Below are positions 10,801 through 22,716 of a stretch of DNA of 64,000 bases, in pieces. The notes below the pieces were generated by a model. That model ran no database searches. It was not told where the DNA came from and saw only the letters and a program-made list of their open reading frames with translations. Location of the stretch: the NCBI GenBank assembly GCA_029721515.1, contig CM056567.1, forward strand, positions 23,718,731-23,782,730, read 5' to 3'. This DNA is from Synanceia verrucosa (Eukaryota > Chordata > Actinopteri > Perciformes > Synanceiidae). A program made the translations under genes and the position numbers. Positions within the stretch are counted from its first letter, which is position 1. The number at the start of each line of letters is the position of its first letter.

Positions 10801-12101
10801 CCCGAAAGAGCCACTGGTGAAGTTCAAGCCGAAGTCACCTGCAGAGATCCATCAGATCCAGACAGAACCTGCAGCCACTCCTCACTCCCATCCATCCAGG
10901 AACGGTGATATACTGCATATACATCTTACAGATATTAAAGAGTGTGATGATTAGACGCTAAATTAAATGGCCTGAATTTAGGGCTTAATCCAGCAAACTT
11001 AATAATATTTAGTAAGATTTCAATAAAATGCTAAACCAATTCTGAATAGTAAATTACTCACAGTCTTCTCTGATGCCTCTCAAACTCTCAACTGCTGAAC
11101 GCCACCAAACCTAAACCAAATTTTGTTAACAACCTAATTCTTAATTTGGTCTAGATAACCACCACTGAATTAAACTGGTCACATTGAATCAATTCATCAT
11201 TCATCCTTAAACTTTTGTGTAATCATTCATTCCATTTTGGTCACGATGAGTCAATCCCATGTTTTCCCATGTTTTTTCTATTTTCTTATTTCTGTTAGTA
11301 ACCTGGTCATTTAGTTCATCAAACTAAACATTTATTATTAGTTATTTTCTGTGACAGTAGTAGTCTGGTTATAGTTTGTCAAATAAACATCTCATTTATA
11401 AAGAACTTGGTTATTTGATTTGTGTGTGTATATAAAGTAATTGAATCACTGTACACTAGGTCAAGAACTCTGTAGCACCCTGAGATTAAGAGACTCTGTT
11501 AATTAATGTCAAATTCACAAGTTTTCCCTGTTTTAGCAAAACTGGGTGGCGCCCTGATAATTTCTACTATTAAAGGCAATTTTTGGTTTATGATCAATAA
11601 CTTAAAGCTATTGTTCATAAATACATAATCTGATATTAATTAATGATTGACTAATCTGCTCTACACTATTTATGCTACAACAGCAAGGTCACTATATAGA
11701 CTCATTAATGTCTCACAGACAGGATGTCAGTGAAGTTTACAAAAGACTGAAGATTGAATGCAGATATCAGTCCAGTTGGTCCTTCAGAATAAACTCTATA
11801 CATCGGTCTTTCTACATAAAGCTGGTCAAGCTTGCACTGAGTATTCATTCTTATACATACGGTATGTCAAAATAAAAGTCTCATGTTAATAAACACAGTT
11901 CTATCAACAGACAGAAACACAGAAGGGCTTTTATTTTGAAATTAAAGCAGGAAGTCTTGAGTAAAAATAACACTTGATGGATTGTTTTATCTGTGTTTGC
12001 TATTGTTGCTTGTTGTGTAGTTTTGCTATCATTGTATTTTGCAGACACACTGGAGGCAGGTGGAAATGAGACATCCAGGATACAGACAGCCAGTTTAACC
12101 A

Positions 12102-12464
12102 GTGCAACTCAAAAGGGGTCAGATTGATTTCAACTGGAAAAGAAGATGGTCCAGTGTTCAGCTGAAATGGAGGGACTGTTGTCCATCCCACCACCAGGAT
12201 CTGAAGACGAGCAATGATGTTAATATAAGGGTGCCATCACTGAGACAAGTGGCTGCTTCACTGCCTGGCCAAGCTGAAGGTCCACTGCATCGGCTCCAAC
12301 CAGGAGACTACGTGGTCGTGAAAGACTTCAGAAGAAAAAGCTGGAAACACAGACGCTGGGAAGGCCTGTTCCAGATCCTCCTCACGACACACACAGCAGT
12401 GAAGGTTGCAGAAAGAGCAAAATGGATCCATGCGTCCCACTGCAAAAGTACCAGCTCCAACTGA
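12102..12464 (+). pseudogene. Endogenous retrovirus pol remnant: integrase C-terminus
   Basis: The open frame ends at a stop at 12462-12464. From about residue 75 it shows LHRLQPGDYVVVKDFRRKSW and then KWIHASHCK, the SH3-like C-terminal domain of gamma/epsilon-type retroviral integrases. The first codon is GTG and the N-terminal catalytic core is absent, so this is a 5'-truncated fragment. It points toward the polypurine tract at 13322, the right polarity for a provirus. About 850 bases between them hold no recognisable envelope frame. Confidence 0.75.
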
Positions 12465-13321
12465 CCCACCACCTGGAGATCCACAATATCAGGAGGAGGT
12501 AAAAGCGCTCCCTGCTACATGTGACGTGCCAAGTCACCAACTGAACAGATGGTGAAAGTAAACGCTCTGTTCCAACGAAACCATGATGCCAGAACAGCGG
12601 ACAAGAAACAAAGAAATCTAAAGACATCTGCACCAGCATACAGTCAACTTTTCAACATTTTCATAAATATTCATGTGATTATAATGCCTTTATGATGATT
12701 CTAATGTCTGTTTATTCTGTGTTACAACCAGGTTCACTGCAAGAGAATGGTGATTGTTCCCATGGAGACCACGGAGGTGTTTTCCCCTCATCTGACACGA
12801 ATGGGGTTTTTTCTCCTCTGGGCTCTATGAGAGGGTCATTCAGGAATTTTTCACTAGAAAAGGGTTTTTGCCAGAATTTGCGGTGTAACCATTGATAGGT
12901 GTGACCTCTGAGAAGAACTGAGATGCATTGAATCTGTTTTACAGCATGGACATTTGAGAATCATAAAGTTATAATGACTTGGTGAGGCGACTGCCCGATG
13001 GCCTGTATAGGCCCGGGAACAGGTTCTCACTCTGGGTCTTTTCTTTCATCCAGTTTTAGGATGATAATTGTTATCTGTACTAATTAATATACAGTAATGT
13101 AATACCACTTGTGTAATTCTAGAATCTCTGTTCTGTCTGTCTCAGCTTTGCTATAACCAGAGAGTTCTATTCTCGCAAGAACAAATGCAACTTTTTTTTC
13201 TCTGTTACTGATATCTTAATGATGTTTGATGTTTGATCTTAAGACCCTGCAGAAGGTTCAATCTGATCTGGTTTGATGCTTTTCGTAAACTTTGTATTTA
13301 CTTAGGTGTTCCTGTAGGAAC

Positions 13322-13344
13322 AAAAGGGAGGAAATGTGATAGAA
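13322..13344 (+). promoter_or_regulatory. Retroviral polypurine tract and 10-nt LTR stub
   Basis: AAAAGGGAGGAAA is followed directly by TGTGATAGAA and then by LINE flank (ATTTGG). TGTGATAG is the first 8 bases of the solo LTR at 29793, so the 3' LTR has been reduced to its first about 10 bases. Confidence 0.65.
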
Positions 13345-13549
13345 ATTTGGTTTCAGGTTCTGCTTTACAAAATGAGCACAAAGGTGACATGTCTGCTTTA
13401 AATTTATGTAGGAAGTGACTGCAGGGGTAGTATCTATGTAGTATTTTCATGTGGACCTCCTTGATTTTGTTTGGAATGAGGAATTTATTTGGTTCAGAAC
13501 AGATTTTCTCTACAAAGATATTTGAGAAGTTATACTTCCATTTTATCAT
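13345..13549 (-). mobile_element. LINE RT C-terminal remnant, truncated
   Basis: The minus frame reads from MIKWKYNFSNIF through CSFCKAEPETK and breaks where the ERV piece begins. Unlike the type I copies it keeps the frame through HMKILHRYY. It is the same fossil as at 573-768. Confidence 0.7.
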
Positions 13550-14375
13550 TGATTTGAGGGGATCACTTTTATCTGAGATGATAACATTCCTGATGCTGGA
13601 TGATTATTGCATCTATCGTTAGTAAATTCCATCCCTCCAATTAAAAGTTTGACAATAAACACATTGATTTAACCACAAATTGCTCATCAGATATTGTTTT
13701 TCTACCTTCAGGGACTCCTCTGTGAGTCCCTAGAAAAAAAGTCATTTTAGTGAGTAAACAAGTTCTGAAAAGCCAATCTCATTCTGGAAAATACAAATCC
13801 TGGTGAGTGTATTTGATGTTTTGGCAGAGGACCGACTGTAGTAATAGAAGGACTTTTATTATTTATTAGGTACATAAATATAGGAGGGAAGCAGGTGACT
13901 ACAACATATCCCACTAAATTATGTATTATTCATTGTTATTAGTATAAGACATGATGGTAAAATATGTACAGAAAAGGCCTATTTTAAAAAAATAAATACA
14001 ATAAAATGTTATTATTGACATAATATTAGCACAGCATTTCCCCTAAAGAACTATTGGATATATTAGTTATTATTATCCCAATTTCTGGGAAATTGTATAA
14101 CCTTTCTCTATATTATGCAATCTTTGTAAGATTATCTATTTTATTTTTTTAAGACTGCAGTTTAGTGTGCTGTATTTTCCTCTCTTTTCATGAATAAATG
14201 TTCAACCAAACAAAAGGATTATTTTTGTTTTTTTAATTCAGTCTTTTCTCATAGTTTGTTTCTTTTTTCTTTTCTTTTTAGCTGAAATGATAAAGGAGGT
14301 AGAGGGGAGGGAGATGAAGGAAGTTACTGATGTCCAGCCTAAGCTGAACATCCAGCAGCCTCCTCCACTTGACAG

Positions 14376-15650
14376 TCACTGTCTCTTCTCCGCTCCTCTT
14401 CTTTTCACCTCCTTTTTCTCCTCCTCCTCCCTCTTTTTCATCTCCCTGTCACGCAGCTTGGTCTTCATCTTCTCCAACGCTGCCTCCCTGTCCAGGATCT
14501 CCCGTCTGAAGAGGAAGCAGCCTCTCCTGCTCTTCTGGTACAGGCAGATCTCCTCCAGAAGTTTGATCTCCTCTTGCATGTGTTGAGCTGCCGTCTCCAG
14601 GCCTTGTATTTTTTTGTCCAGGTCCTTGTTGATATCGTAGACCTGCTCATATTTCATCTTCCACTCACTAAGGTGGGTATTTGCCTGTTGGAGTCTTGTT
14701 TCCCAGATCCGTGTCGTATCATCCTGGAGAAATGTGAACCAGCGCTCCCTCTCATCCCGGTGCCTCCTGTACATGCGCTCCACTTTCTCTCTCGATTCCT
14801 GCCAGGCTGCCTCGGCTTGTTTGAAGTCAGCTGTTTGTCTTTCCAGCTGGCTCGTTTTCTCAATGAGACTCAGATGCAAATGGTCGTTGCATTGTACAAG
14901 ACTTTGGATTTTGTCGTCCTTGTTGTGAAGGTCGATCTCCAGCTGGATCACCTTGTTTTTCCAGCTCTCTTGTGTCTGTGACAGCCTCTCCTCCAATGCT
15001 TTGACCTGTTCTTGACAGGTTGCCTCGGTCTCTTCGAGTTTAGCTGTCACTGAGTCCAGCTGCATCGTTGCCTCGTTGAGCCTCTCATATAAACGGCCCA
15101 TGTTTTGTTTAAGAGGCCAGATTATGTTGTCCTTGTCCCGCATCTCAGTCTTCATCTGGCTCTCCTTCTTTCTCCAGTCCTCCTCTTTCTGTTCCAGCTC
15201 CTTGGCAAACCTCTCCTCCAATGCTTTGACCTGTTCCTGACAGGTTGCCTCAGTCTCGTTGAGTTTAGCTGTCACTGAGTCCAGCTGCATCGTTGCCTCG
15301 TTGAGCCTCTCATACAAACGGCCCATGTTTTGTTTAAGAGGCCAGATTATGTTGTCCTTGTCCCGAATCTCAGTCTTCATCTGGCTCTCCTTCTTTCTCC
15401 AGTCCTCCTCTTTCTGTTCCAGCTCCTTGGCAAACCTCTCTTCCAATGCTTTGACCTGTTCCTGCCAGGCGTTCTTCATCCTTTCATCAAAAGCATTTGC
15501 TACTGAACTAATAACTTCGCTTAGATATGTGTAAGTATCACTTGCGTAGAGTGCCACTGGTGGAGAAACATGGTCCTGTTGAGGATGTTCTGGTTGGTCC
15601 TGGGGCCTGCCAGCATCCTCCTGGTGTGTTGTGTTGTTTCCTCCTTCCAT
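14376..15650 (-). CDS. Coiled-coil protein, copy A (424 aa)
   Basis: I do not recognise this protein. I chose ATG at 15648-15650 (G at -3, G at +4). The frame opens upstream only with a TTG. Residues 1-63 are polar and Gln/Pro-rich with no signal peptide. Two 75-residue repeats (64-213) begin EQVKALEERF and contain WPLKQNMGRLYERLNEA. A diverged fourth-type unit follows (214-284, LSQTQESWKNK). The C-terminal 140 residues end in a Lys/Glu/Arg stretch. The whole is heptad-like and very charged, with no membrane segment, so a cytosolic or cytoskeletal rod is likely (inference). The divergent neighbour is a CHMP6 pseudogene. Downstream is the type II flank. Confidence 0.65.
   Translation of the reverse strand: MEGGNNTTHQEDAGRPQDQPEHPQQDHVSPPVALYASDTYTYLSEVISSVANAFDERMKNAWQEQVKALEERFAKELEQKEEDWRKKESQMKTEIRDKDNIIWPLKQNMGRLYERLNEATMQLDSVTAKLNETEATCQEQVKALEERFAKELEQKEEDWRKKESQMKTEMRDKDNIIWPLKQNMGRLYERLNEATMQLDSVTAKLEETEATCQEQVKALEERLSQTQESWKNKVIQLEIDLHNKDDKIQSLVQCNDHLHLSLIEKTSQLERQTADFKQAEAAWQESREKVERMYRRHRDERERWFTFLQDDTTRIWETRLQQANTHLSEWKMKYEQVYDINKDLDKKIQGLETAAQHMQEEIKLLEEICLYQKSRRGCFLFRREILDREAALEKMKTKLRDREMKKREEEEKKEVKRRGAEKRQ
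15012..15461 (-). repeat. Intragenic 225-bp coding repeat, 2 copies
   Basis: Two in-frame 225-bp units encode the 75-residue coiled-coil repeat of copy A. Copies B, C, D and F have three; E has two. Confidence 0.9.
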
Positions 15651-15864
15651 ATCAGCGCTGCTGTTTGCAGATATGCTTTTGTACAAAAGGCTTCTATCTG
15701 TTTTAGACTGCAGACTGTGAACACTCTGTGTCTCTCTGTGTGCTGCTGACTCGATCAACCTCTAAACACTTGTGTTCAATAGTATTAGATGTTGTGGCTT
15801 TCACTGCCTAAAAGATCAGAGGCAGTTCAGAATACCAGGATATCATCACACCAGAACGTGTTCT

Positions 15865-15904
15865 GTTGCTATGGACAACAGGGTGACGCCATTTTCCCGG
15901 AAGT
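15865..15904 (-). promoter_or_regulatory. X-box / YY1 / ETS promoter cluster, copy A
   Basis: GTTGCTATGGACAAC (15865-15879) fits the palindromic RFX X-box. ATTTTC flanks a YY1-like CGCCATTTT, and CCGGAAGT (15897-15904) is an ETS site. The cluster lies 215-255 bases upstream of the ATG and about 650 bases from the divergent CHMP6 fragment, so it may be bidirectional. RFX sites of this kind are typical of ciliary and testis genes. Confidence 0.55.
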
Positions 15905-16555
15905 CGCGGTGTGATGTAACGTGATCACTTTCAGAGGATTTCACAGACCCAATGAGGCCTCCTTCATGGAAATACACCATTTCATATTACATAATTTGTT
16001 TGTCCCTGCCCAGCCACCGTCCTTCTTGATGTGTAAGTGGCCGGATGACCTCACCAATATGGAGGTGCTCCCCCTTCGTCTGCTCCAACTGGCTTTAACT
16101 CCTGGAAACACAGCCGAGTGACAGAACAAGACAGGTTGGTAAGTGTCACAGCTAGCTAGCATTAGCTAGCTATCTGTTACTGTTAAAGTTAGTCTCCACA
16201 CTGGACGTTAGGTTGTTGATCAAGATTAAGTCGCCCAAAACTGGTTTAAAAAAATGTGGTAATTAAACAACCGTGTGTGTCGGTAGTAGTACACACAGTT
16301 TTTACAGCACAACTTTATCACGTTAGCACGTTATGAGTTACTCTTCAATTCGGCTTGAATATAATGTGATATATTCTTTTAGATTTTGGCGTGTTGGTTA
16401 AAACAATCCCAGAGCCGTAGCAATCAGTGTAAATCATTTTTAGAAATTGAGATATTTAACCGAAGTGATGCTCAGCTATTTTGGTACTGATTTTATCCAA
16501 AGAGCCTAATGTTAGTCTGTTTGCGTTATTTTATTCAAATATCTTACAAATAGGT

Positions 16556-17401
16556 ATGTTAAGGTTGTGCATATTTGACTGTAAAAACCTTCAGATTGCA
16601 GTAGAGTTTAGCAGGGCTGCAGGTGAGCTCCTCTTGTTCACTGTAATAATACTGACAGCTATCTAACCCCAGCGTTAGATCATTGAGCTACTCTATGATA
16701 TTAATGTGTCTGTGAATGGCAGGTTTATTCTCATCTTTCTGTTTTTTTCCTCATTACAACAAGTGAAACAGCAAAGAGATAAACTGAGGCAGTATCAGAA
16801 GAGATCAGCCTGCAGCTGGAGAAGGAGAGACTTTAAGCCAAACAGCTGCTGAAATATGGCAAAAAAAAGAGCGACAATACCAAAATATTCTAATGTTACA
16901 GAGAGATAGATCACTGCTGAATCGACAAAGTTGACAAATCAGGAGAAATAAACTTCTAGTGGAATTCTTTATTCATGTTTTTATAAATATCCAGGGTAGA
17001 GATCATAAAAGATTTGTGTACATTTTGAGAATCTAATGAGTCTTTGAGTATTTGGTGTTTGATGGTAGATTTTCTACTTATGTATCTCACAAGTGATTTG
17101 AGAAATGAGTCAGTGTCTGTTTCAGTGGTTATTGATGCTTCTTCACTGTTAGGTGATGTCTGTTGAAGAAGTTGAGGGGATTTGAGATGAAACAAGACGC
17201 CATTGAATACCAAAGGGTACAGTAAGCTGATGTCAAACATACAGTAGTGTTTTCTATACTCTGATCTACAATATGAACCTGTTTGTTGTTGTTTACTGAG
17301 AGCTTGTTGTGTCTCTGCAGCAAATAGATGAGATGCTTGCTGGATATTTGTCTCAAGAAGATGAAGATGCTGTGCTGGCTGAGCTGGAGACTATAACTCA
17401 G
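16556..17401 (+). pseudogene. chmp6: CHMP6 pseudogene fragment, divergent from copy A
   Basis: There is an exon-1 candidate at 16556-16622: 67 nt, ends CTGCAG|GTGAGC, weak protein match. A piece from 16763 encodes VKQQRDKLRQYQKR and then loses frame. A piece at 17153-17216 is in phase with MSVEEVEG but has TGA plus a 2-nt deletion. Exon 17321-17401 is intact with CTGCAG acceptor and CAG|GTCGGT donor. Exon order matches CHMP6. A possible non-coding first exon with donor TTG|GTAAGT ends at 16138. Lesions are shared with the other units. Confidence 0.82.
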
Positions 17402-19429
17402 GTCGGTCTCATCTCCATGGCTGTGTTTACGCTTTACGAGGTTTGATGCTAAAATTCACATTTTTACACAAACTGTATGTTTTTAATTGAAATTGAAGCG
17501 TCATCAGAAAAACGTCTCATTGTGGTCCATTCACCACAGATTTTAAATTACTGGAGAATGCATTAAACCACCAATAGTTCAAGCACTAACAGGTATCTAC
17601 CAGTTGTTTTCATTTGAAAATTGTTGTAAGAGTTACTGTCTGATTTGATGGTAAAGAAGTCAATAACATGTGAGTTCAATGACTAAGTCCCAGTCTAAGT
17701 CTGTCACTTTGTGTCTCATTTTTATTTATTGGTGTGGATCTAGGTTTCCCAAAACCATGCTGTTAATCAGCTGTTAATCTGTTAATCAGCTGTTAAGCCT
17801 ATTCATGGAAGAATATGATCTGCTAGAAGAAATAAAATGCCTTTGGGAAACCCAGCCTATACATGATGTAAAGATGTACAGAGAGGGTCGGCCAGTTTGC
17901 CCACACCCAGGATGTGACCCTCATAACTATGTCATATTTTACATACGTGTAGAAGAAGACTGCATTACGTTCAATTTACCATTTATTTACCATTAAACGT
18001 ACAAGGAACAACTGGTTGTCTGTGAACCTGTGAGCACACATTAGCACCCACAAGTGAAAATGAAGTTTGTCTTGAAACTAAAATCATTCATGAATTATTT
18101 TCTTTAAGCTTTGAAGGGTGGAAGGGGAGGCGATGCTGTATCCCGGTAATGAGTAGAAGGCAGGGAAAAACCCTGGACAGGTCTACAGTCAGACGAAATA
18201 AATAAAACAAGACATAACTAATGTTCCATACTCTGACATAATGGCTTGTTTTTCATTTTGAACTTGAACCTGTGACAAAAGCAGCTTCATGTGTGGTTTA
18301 ATGTTCTTTTCATCCTCTTTCATGCAGGTGAGCAAGATGATACAAACAAGAAGGAGTTGTGCAAAGAAATACTGAGCAAATGTATAGTATTTACTGTGAT
18401 CTGTGACTGTGATAACCCATAAAAAAGACTCAGCGGGTGTTACTGATCTTATCTGCCCTCTGTAGATGCTGCTATTGTGCATCAGTCAATAGAGCATATA
18501 GTTCCCCACCTCCTTAACCCACTTTAAATATTAGTGTTTTTTCATAAACAATAGAGAAGGTAACAGTTTTTCATGCTCTGATGCACACACAATTATTTTT
18601 ATCCATATATGTTGTTTGAGGAAACCACAGAAAATATTACCAGGATGTCTTTTACCGTGCAAATGTGTAGTTTTATAAATTCAACAGATTCAAGTATTTA
18701 CAAAATTGAAGCTTAACCCATAACTAAGAGTTCACTTAATTTACCAGCTCACCTGCCGTACCTGTGTCTCTGCAAGCGATCACACATAACACTACAGAGG
18801 GGATGAGTGAAGAGACACTTCTTAACAGGTGTGAAATTTGTTATTCTCACCGACGACATCAGCAAATATTTTGCATGAAACCACAGAGGACGTGTTTGTC
18901 ACAGTTTCTAAATCTCAAGCAAGATCTGTAAAGTGTGAATGTGAGACATTTGAACACATTGTGTCTTGTGTTATGGTTTACAAGCTGGGTTTGACCCACT
19001 AACACATGCTGTTTGATATTGCATTGTTCCAACATTTGGTTTAATTGATCATTTCCATTTCTTCTTGTATCTTGTGACAGCTCACCTACTGTAGTTTCTG
19101 GGCATCCTTCTGTGTCAGTCACCCTCTGCATTCCCTGTCTGACACACAAGTGAAAGCCAACATGACACCAAGTCATTTATGTCCATGTCCATTTGTGAAA
19201 AAGACTTTCTTAGTACTCTCTGAAAACGACTTAGAAAGTCAATCTCTCTGCTGAGAAATGCTCGGGTCATTGCCCTCCCTGCAGCCAGGTTCTGCAAGTC
19301 AACGACCACAAGATGGCACTAAAGATCTGATTTAATGCTGGAATGATCCTACAATGAAACTATGGAGCGAGAACAGTCTCAAAAAGAATAAATGAACACA
19401 GAAATGAATAAATACACAAACAAGGATTC
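17402..19429. other. Type I spacer A-B, no recognised gene
   Basis: Reverse-complement equivalent of 3174-5248. It includes about 1.6 copies of the 19-bp repeat near 17760. No terminal CHMP6 exon could be found here. Confidence 0.6.
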
Positions 19430-19450
19430 ACAAATGTATTTTGAAAATCC
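19430..19450. repeat. 21-bp VNTR locus, single unit
   Basis: Only one complete 21-mer lies between the two conserved flanks, against 8-9 at 3006 and 27807. Confidence 0.9.
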
Positions 19451-19676
19451 ACAAATGTATGCATGTGAAGATATTTGTTAATTTCATGACAGACATTTGT
19501 GAACTGTCTAACGTGCATTTACAACATGCTTTTAATTTGTGAATCTCCTTGCATTTGTGTGTGGATTTTTGAGACTCATCTAGCGGTGACCAGATCCATA
19601 GATATCTATAAGAAAGGCTAGATGGAGATGTAGTCACCAGCGTCGGCGGCCATCTCACCACAGTATACTATTCAGG

Positions 19677-20287
19677 CTGGTCAGCTCTGTCCTGGTCCGG
19701 CTCTGTCCTGGATCGGCTCCGTTCTGGACTGCTCCCTGGACTCCATAGAGGAGGTGGGTGTGAGGAGGATGTCAGCAAAACTCACCTCCATCATGGACAA
19801 CCCCTCTGAGCCTCTGATGGACTGTGGAGGCTTTAAGCAGCTCCTTCAGCTGCAGACTCAGACTTCCACCCTGCTAGAAGGAGCTGCTGCAGCTCATTCC
19901 TACCATCTGCAATAAAACTTTACAACATCAGCATCACTGTCTGATGTTAATACAACTGGACTCTTTACCATCACTGCCTTGTTTTCAAATCTGTTGGCAC
20001 TATCCTTCCTTTTGCACGAAATATTTTCACTTCTATTTTATTTCATCGTCAAAATACATTCTATTCATCTTATAATTGTGTTTAACATTTCATTTACAAT
20101 TTAAAATACTTTTCCTTACTTGTTATTTAGTACATATTTTAAATATGTAAATATTATTCAGTTATTATTGTTATTATCACTTATTCTTTTAAGTCTTTGT
20201 TGTGGTTTGTTTTTTATTACTGTATCATGTCTATGCTGCTGTGGTGGGTGAATTTCCCCTAATGGGGTATTCATAAAAAAAAAAATC
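19677..20287 (+). mobile_element. Probable non-LTR retroelement 3' tail
   Basis: Same decayed element as 2178-2800, here on plus, ending in an 11-A run. Carries the ATAAAACTTT variant near 19912, which contig 1 shares. Confidence 0.4.
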
Positions 20288-20322
20288 TATTATATTCTAT
20301 TGACCCATACAAGTCTGTAACC

Positions 20323-20386
20323 CTGACAGTTTACAGATGGAACCATGGTACAAATAGACCTGTTTGTTCCATTTGTACACTGTCAG
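20323..20386. repeat. 64-bp imperfect hairpin
   Basis: Reverse complement of the hairpin at 2077-2140, with the same two arm mismatches. Confidence 0.75.
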
Positions 20387-20629
20387 AGTTGAAATTTAAA
20401 GGTTTGAGAAACACTGATGCAGTACATGTATGTACAACACAAGTTCTGCTTCACAGGAACAGCAGGGCTATGTGAGTTCATGTTATTGCAAAAGCGTTTT
20501 TGACCCAAGCTTTTTAGAAATGTTTCACAATCATTGAATGCTACTTTTTTAATAACTATTTTAGCGTGGTTGTCTTATTCTTAACATTTCTGCTTTTTAC
20601 TTGAAAACATACATCCATTCAGTATATTT

Positions 20630-20668
20630 GCATATGTGTGTGTATATATATATACACATATCTATCTA

Positions 20669-20711
<43 letters not shown>
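20630..20711. repeat. (TCTA)n/(TA)n microsatellite
   Basis: GTGTATATATA, then a TCTATCTA run, then TATATATA. Short-TA allele of the tract expanded at 39931. Confidence 0.9.
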
Positions 20712-20713
<2 letters not shown>

Positions 20714-20987
20714 TTAAAATTAAGCAATCTATTGTTACTTAAATGATCATGCAGCATAGACATTCATGTTAGGAGTGGGCGAGCTGCCTGTGGTAAGATG
20801 GCCGCCATGTGAGGACGTCAATCTCCATTGGCCATCTAGGGTTTATATACATATCTATGGCTTCATAGCCTCAGGGCTTCATGCTTCTTCTTCTTCTTTT
20901 TCTTTGTTAAATTAACTTTTTTCAAATATTACAAAGATAGAAATAAATCAGTGTGAAATAAAATTATTACAAATATTGTTACATTAG

Positions 20988-21900
20988 TCAACTTCGATGC
21001 TGCAGTTCTCTACAGAAAAGGTTAAAGTTCAGAGTTGTTTGAAGTACACGAGCTTTATGAATATGATATTTGCCAATAAGGCACGCAAGCTTAAATATAT
21101 TGTTGGTAGATTGAGGATCTGTATTGCACCTTAAGAGCAAGACCATGTCTTCCATATTTAGGATTAATATGTTACATTTTGTAAAAATGAATACAGAGAC
21201 CTGAATCCAAAAGTCAAAGGAATAGGTACATTCATAGAACAGGTGTGATATTGTGACAGAAATATAGCAGAACGTGTCAGAAGCTGTTTTGTCTGAACTC
21301 ATGATGATGTTGCCAGAAGTTATCTTGTTTAGAGAACAGTGTGTGTGCAGTATGCCTTTTCCTCACCATCAGGCCTGATAGACATGTGGACTCTGCCTAC
21401 ATTAAAACATACAGCATGTTCCTTTCTCACTATGACGGTATTGCTTGTCAGCAGGAACTCACGTACGCATGTATGTATCAGAAGTGCATAAATACTGTTT
21501 TTCCTGACATTCTGTATGGGCATTCACTCACAACGCTCTGAGCTGTGTGTTTGAAATCTCATCTCTGTTCTGCAGACAGATAATAAAAGAGCAACTTTCT
21601 CTGGGCAACTGAATCAGTGAAGTTTATTCACGGGACTCTTGTGTAGTTAAAGAACCCTGTGGAAATTAAAACATCCTGATAGAATATTTCCACAACAATT
21701 TGGTTTCAGGTTCTGCTTTACAAAATGAGCACAAAGGTGACATGTCTGCTTTAAATTTATGTAGGAAGTGACTGCAGGGGTAGTATCTATGTAGTATTTT
21801 CATGGACCTCCTTGATTTTGTTTGGAATGAGGAATTTATTTGGTTCAGAACAGATTTTCTCTACGAAGATATTTGAGAAGTTATACTTCCATTTTATCAT
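20988..21900 (-). mobile_element. LINE RT C-terminal remnant split by LTR
   Basis: Zinc-finger halves at 21698-21900 and 20988-21251, as at 573-1480, interrupted by the LTR at 21252. Confidence 0.7.
21252..21697 (+). mobile_element. Solo LTR
   Basis: 446 bp, TGTGACAG...CCACAACA. Contains GCATAAATACTG and AATAAAAGAGC. It carries an 8-bp insertion (TTGTGTAG region near 21640) that is shared with 769-1215 and absent from the LTRs at 29793 and 38938. Confidence 0.7.
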
Positions 21901-22716
21901 TGATTTGAGGGGATCACTTTTATCTGAGATGATAACACTCCTGATGTGATGATTATTGCATCTATCATTAGTAAATTCCATCCCTCCAATTGAAAGTTTG
22001 ACAATAAACACATTGATTTAACCAGAAATTGCTCATCAGATATTGTTTTTCTACCTTCAGGGACTCCTCTGTGAGTCCCTAGAAAAAAAGTCATTTTAGT
22101 GAGTAAACAAGTTCTGAAAAGCCAATCTCATTCTGGAGAATACAAATCCTGGTGAGTGTTTTTGATGTTTTGGCAGAGGACCGACTGTAGTAATAGAAGA
22201 ACTTTTATTATTTAATAGGTACATAAATATAGGAGGGAAGCAGGTGACTACAATATATCCCACTAAATTATGTATTATTCATTGTTATTAGTATAAGACA
22301 TGATGTTAAAATATGTACAGAAAAGGCCTATTTAAAAAAAATAAAATGTTATTATTGACATAATATTAGCACAGCATTTCCCCTAAAGAACTATTGGATA
22401 TATTAGTTATTATTATCCCAATTTCTGGGAAATTGTATAACCTTTCTCTATATTATGCAATCTTTGTAAGATTATCTATTTTATTTTTTTAAGACTGCAG
22501 TTTAGTGTGCTGTATTTTCCTCTCTTTTCATGAATAAATGTTCAACCAAACCAAAAGGATTATTTTTGTTTTTTTAATTCAGTCTTTTCTCATAGTTTGT
22601 TTCTTTTTTCTTTTCTTTTTTGCTGAAATGATAAAGGAGGTAGAGGGGAGGGAGATGAAGGAAGTTACTGATGTCCAGCCTAAGCTGAACATCCAGCAGC
22701 CTCCTCCACTTGACAG

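Larger units (their letters stand above)
8344..12101. other. Type II flank, unclassified repeat-rich DNA
   Basis: Matches the reverse complement of about 60.2-64.0 kb, and of 48.7-51.2 kb over the part present. No intact gene recognised. It holds an imperfect two-copy repeat of about 103 bp (10306 and 10409), a 10-bp minisatellite and scattered AATAAA signals. It may be the interior of a nested provirus, but I see no gag or protease motif. Confidence 0.5.

Noticed and set aside
11547..11554. TGGCGCCC, like the start of a retroviral primer-binding site
   Set aside because: Only 8 bases match, the following bases do not continue a tRNA 3' complement, and no LTR end precedes it.
12465..13321. 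Possible envelope gene between the integrase fragment and the polypurine tract
   Set aside because: The position is right for env, but I could find no surface or transmembrane motif and all frames are broken.
14574..14981. 135-codon plus-strand frame opposite copy A, and similar ones opposite other copies
   Set aside because: Antisense shadow of the repetitive coiled-coil coding strand, rich in Leu/Ser/Phe as expected from reading Glu/Lys codons backwards.
16956..17240. 94-codon ORF opposite the CHMP6 fragment in every unit
   Set aside because: It is the antisense of the decayed CHMP6 exons and their introns.
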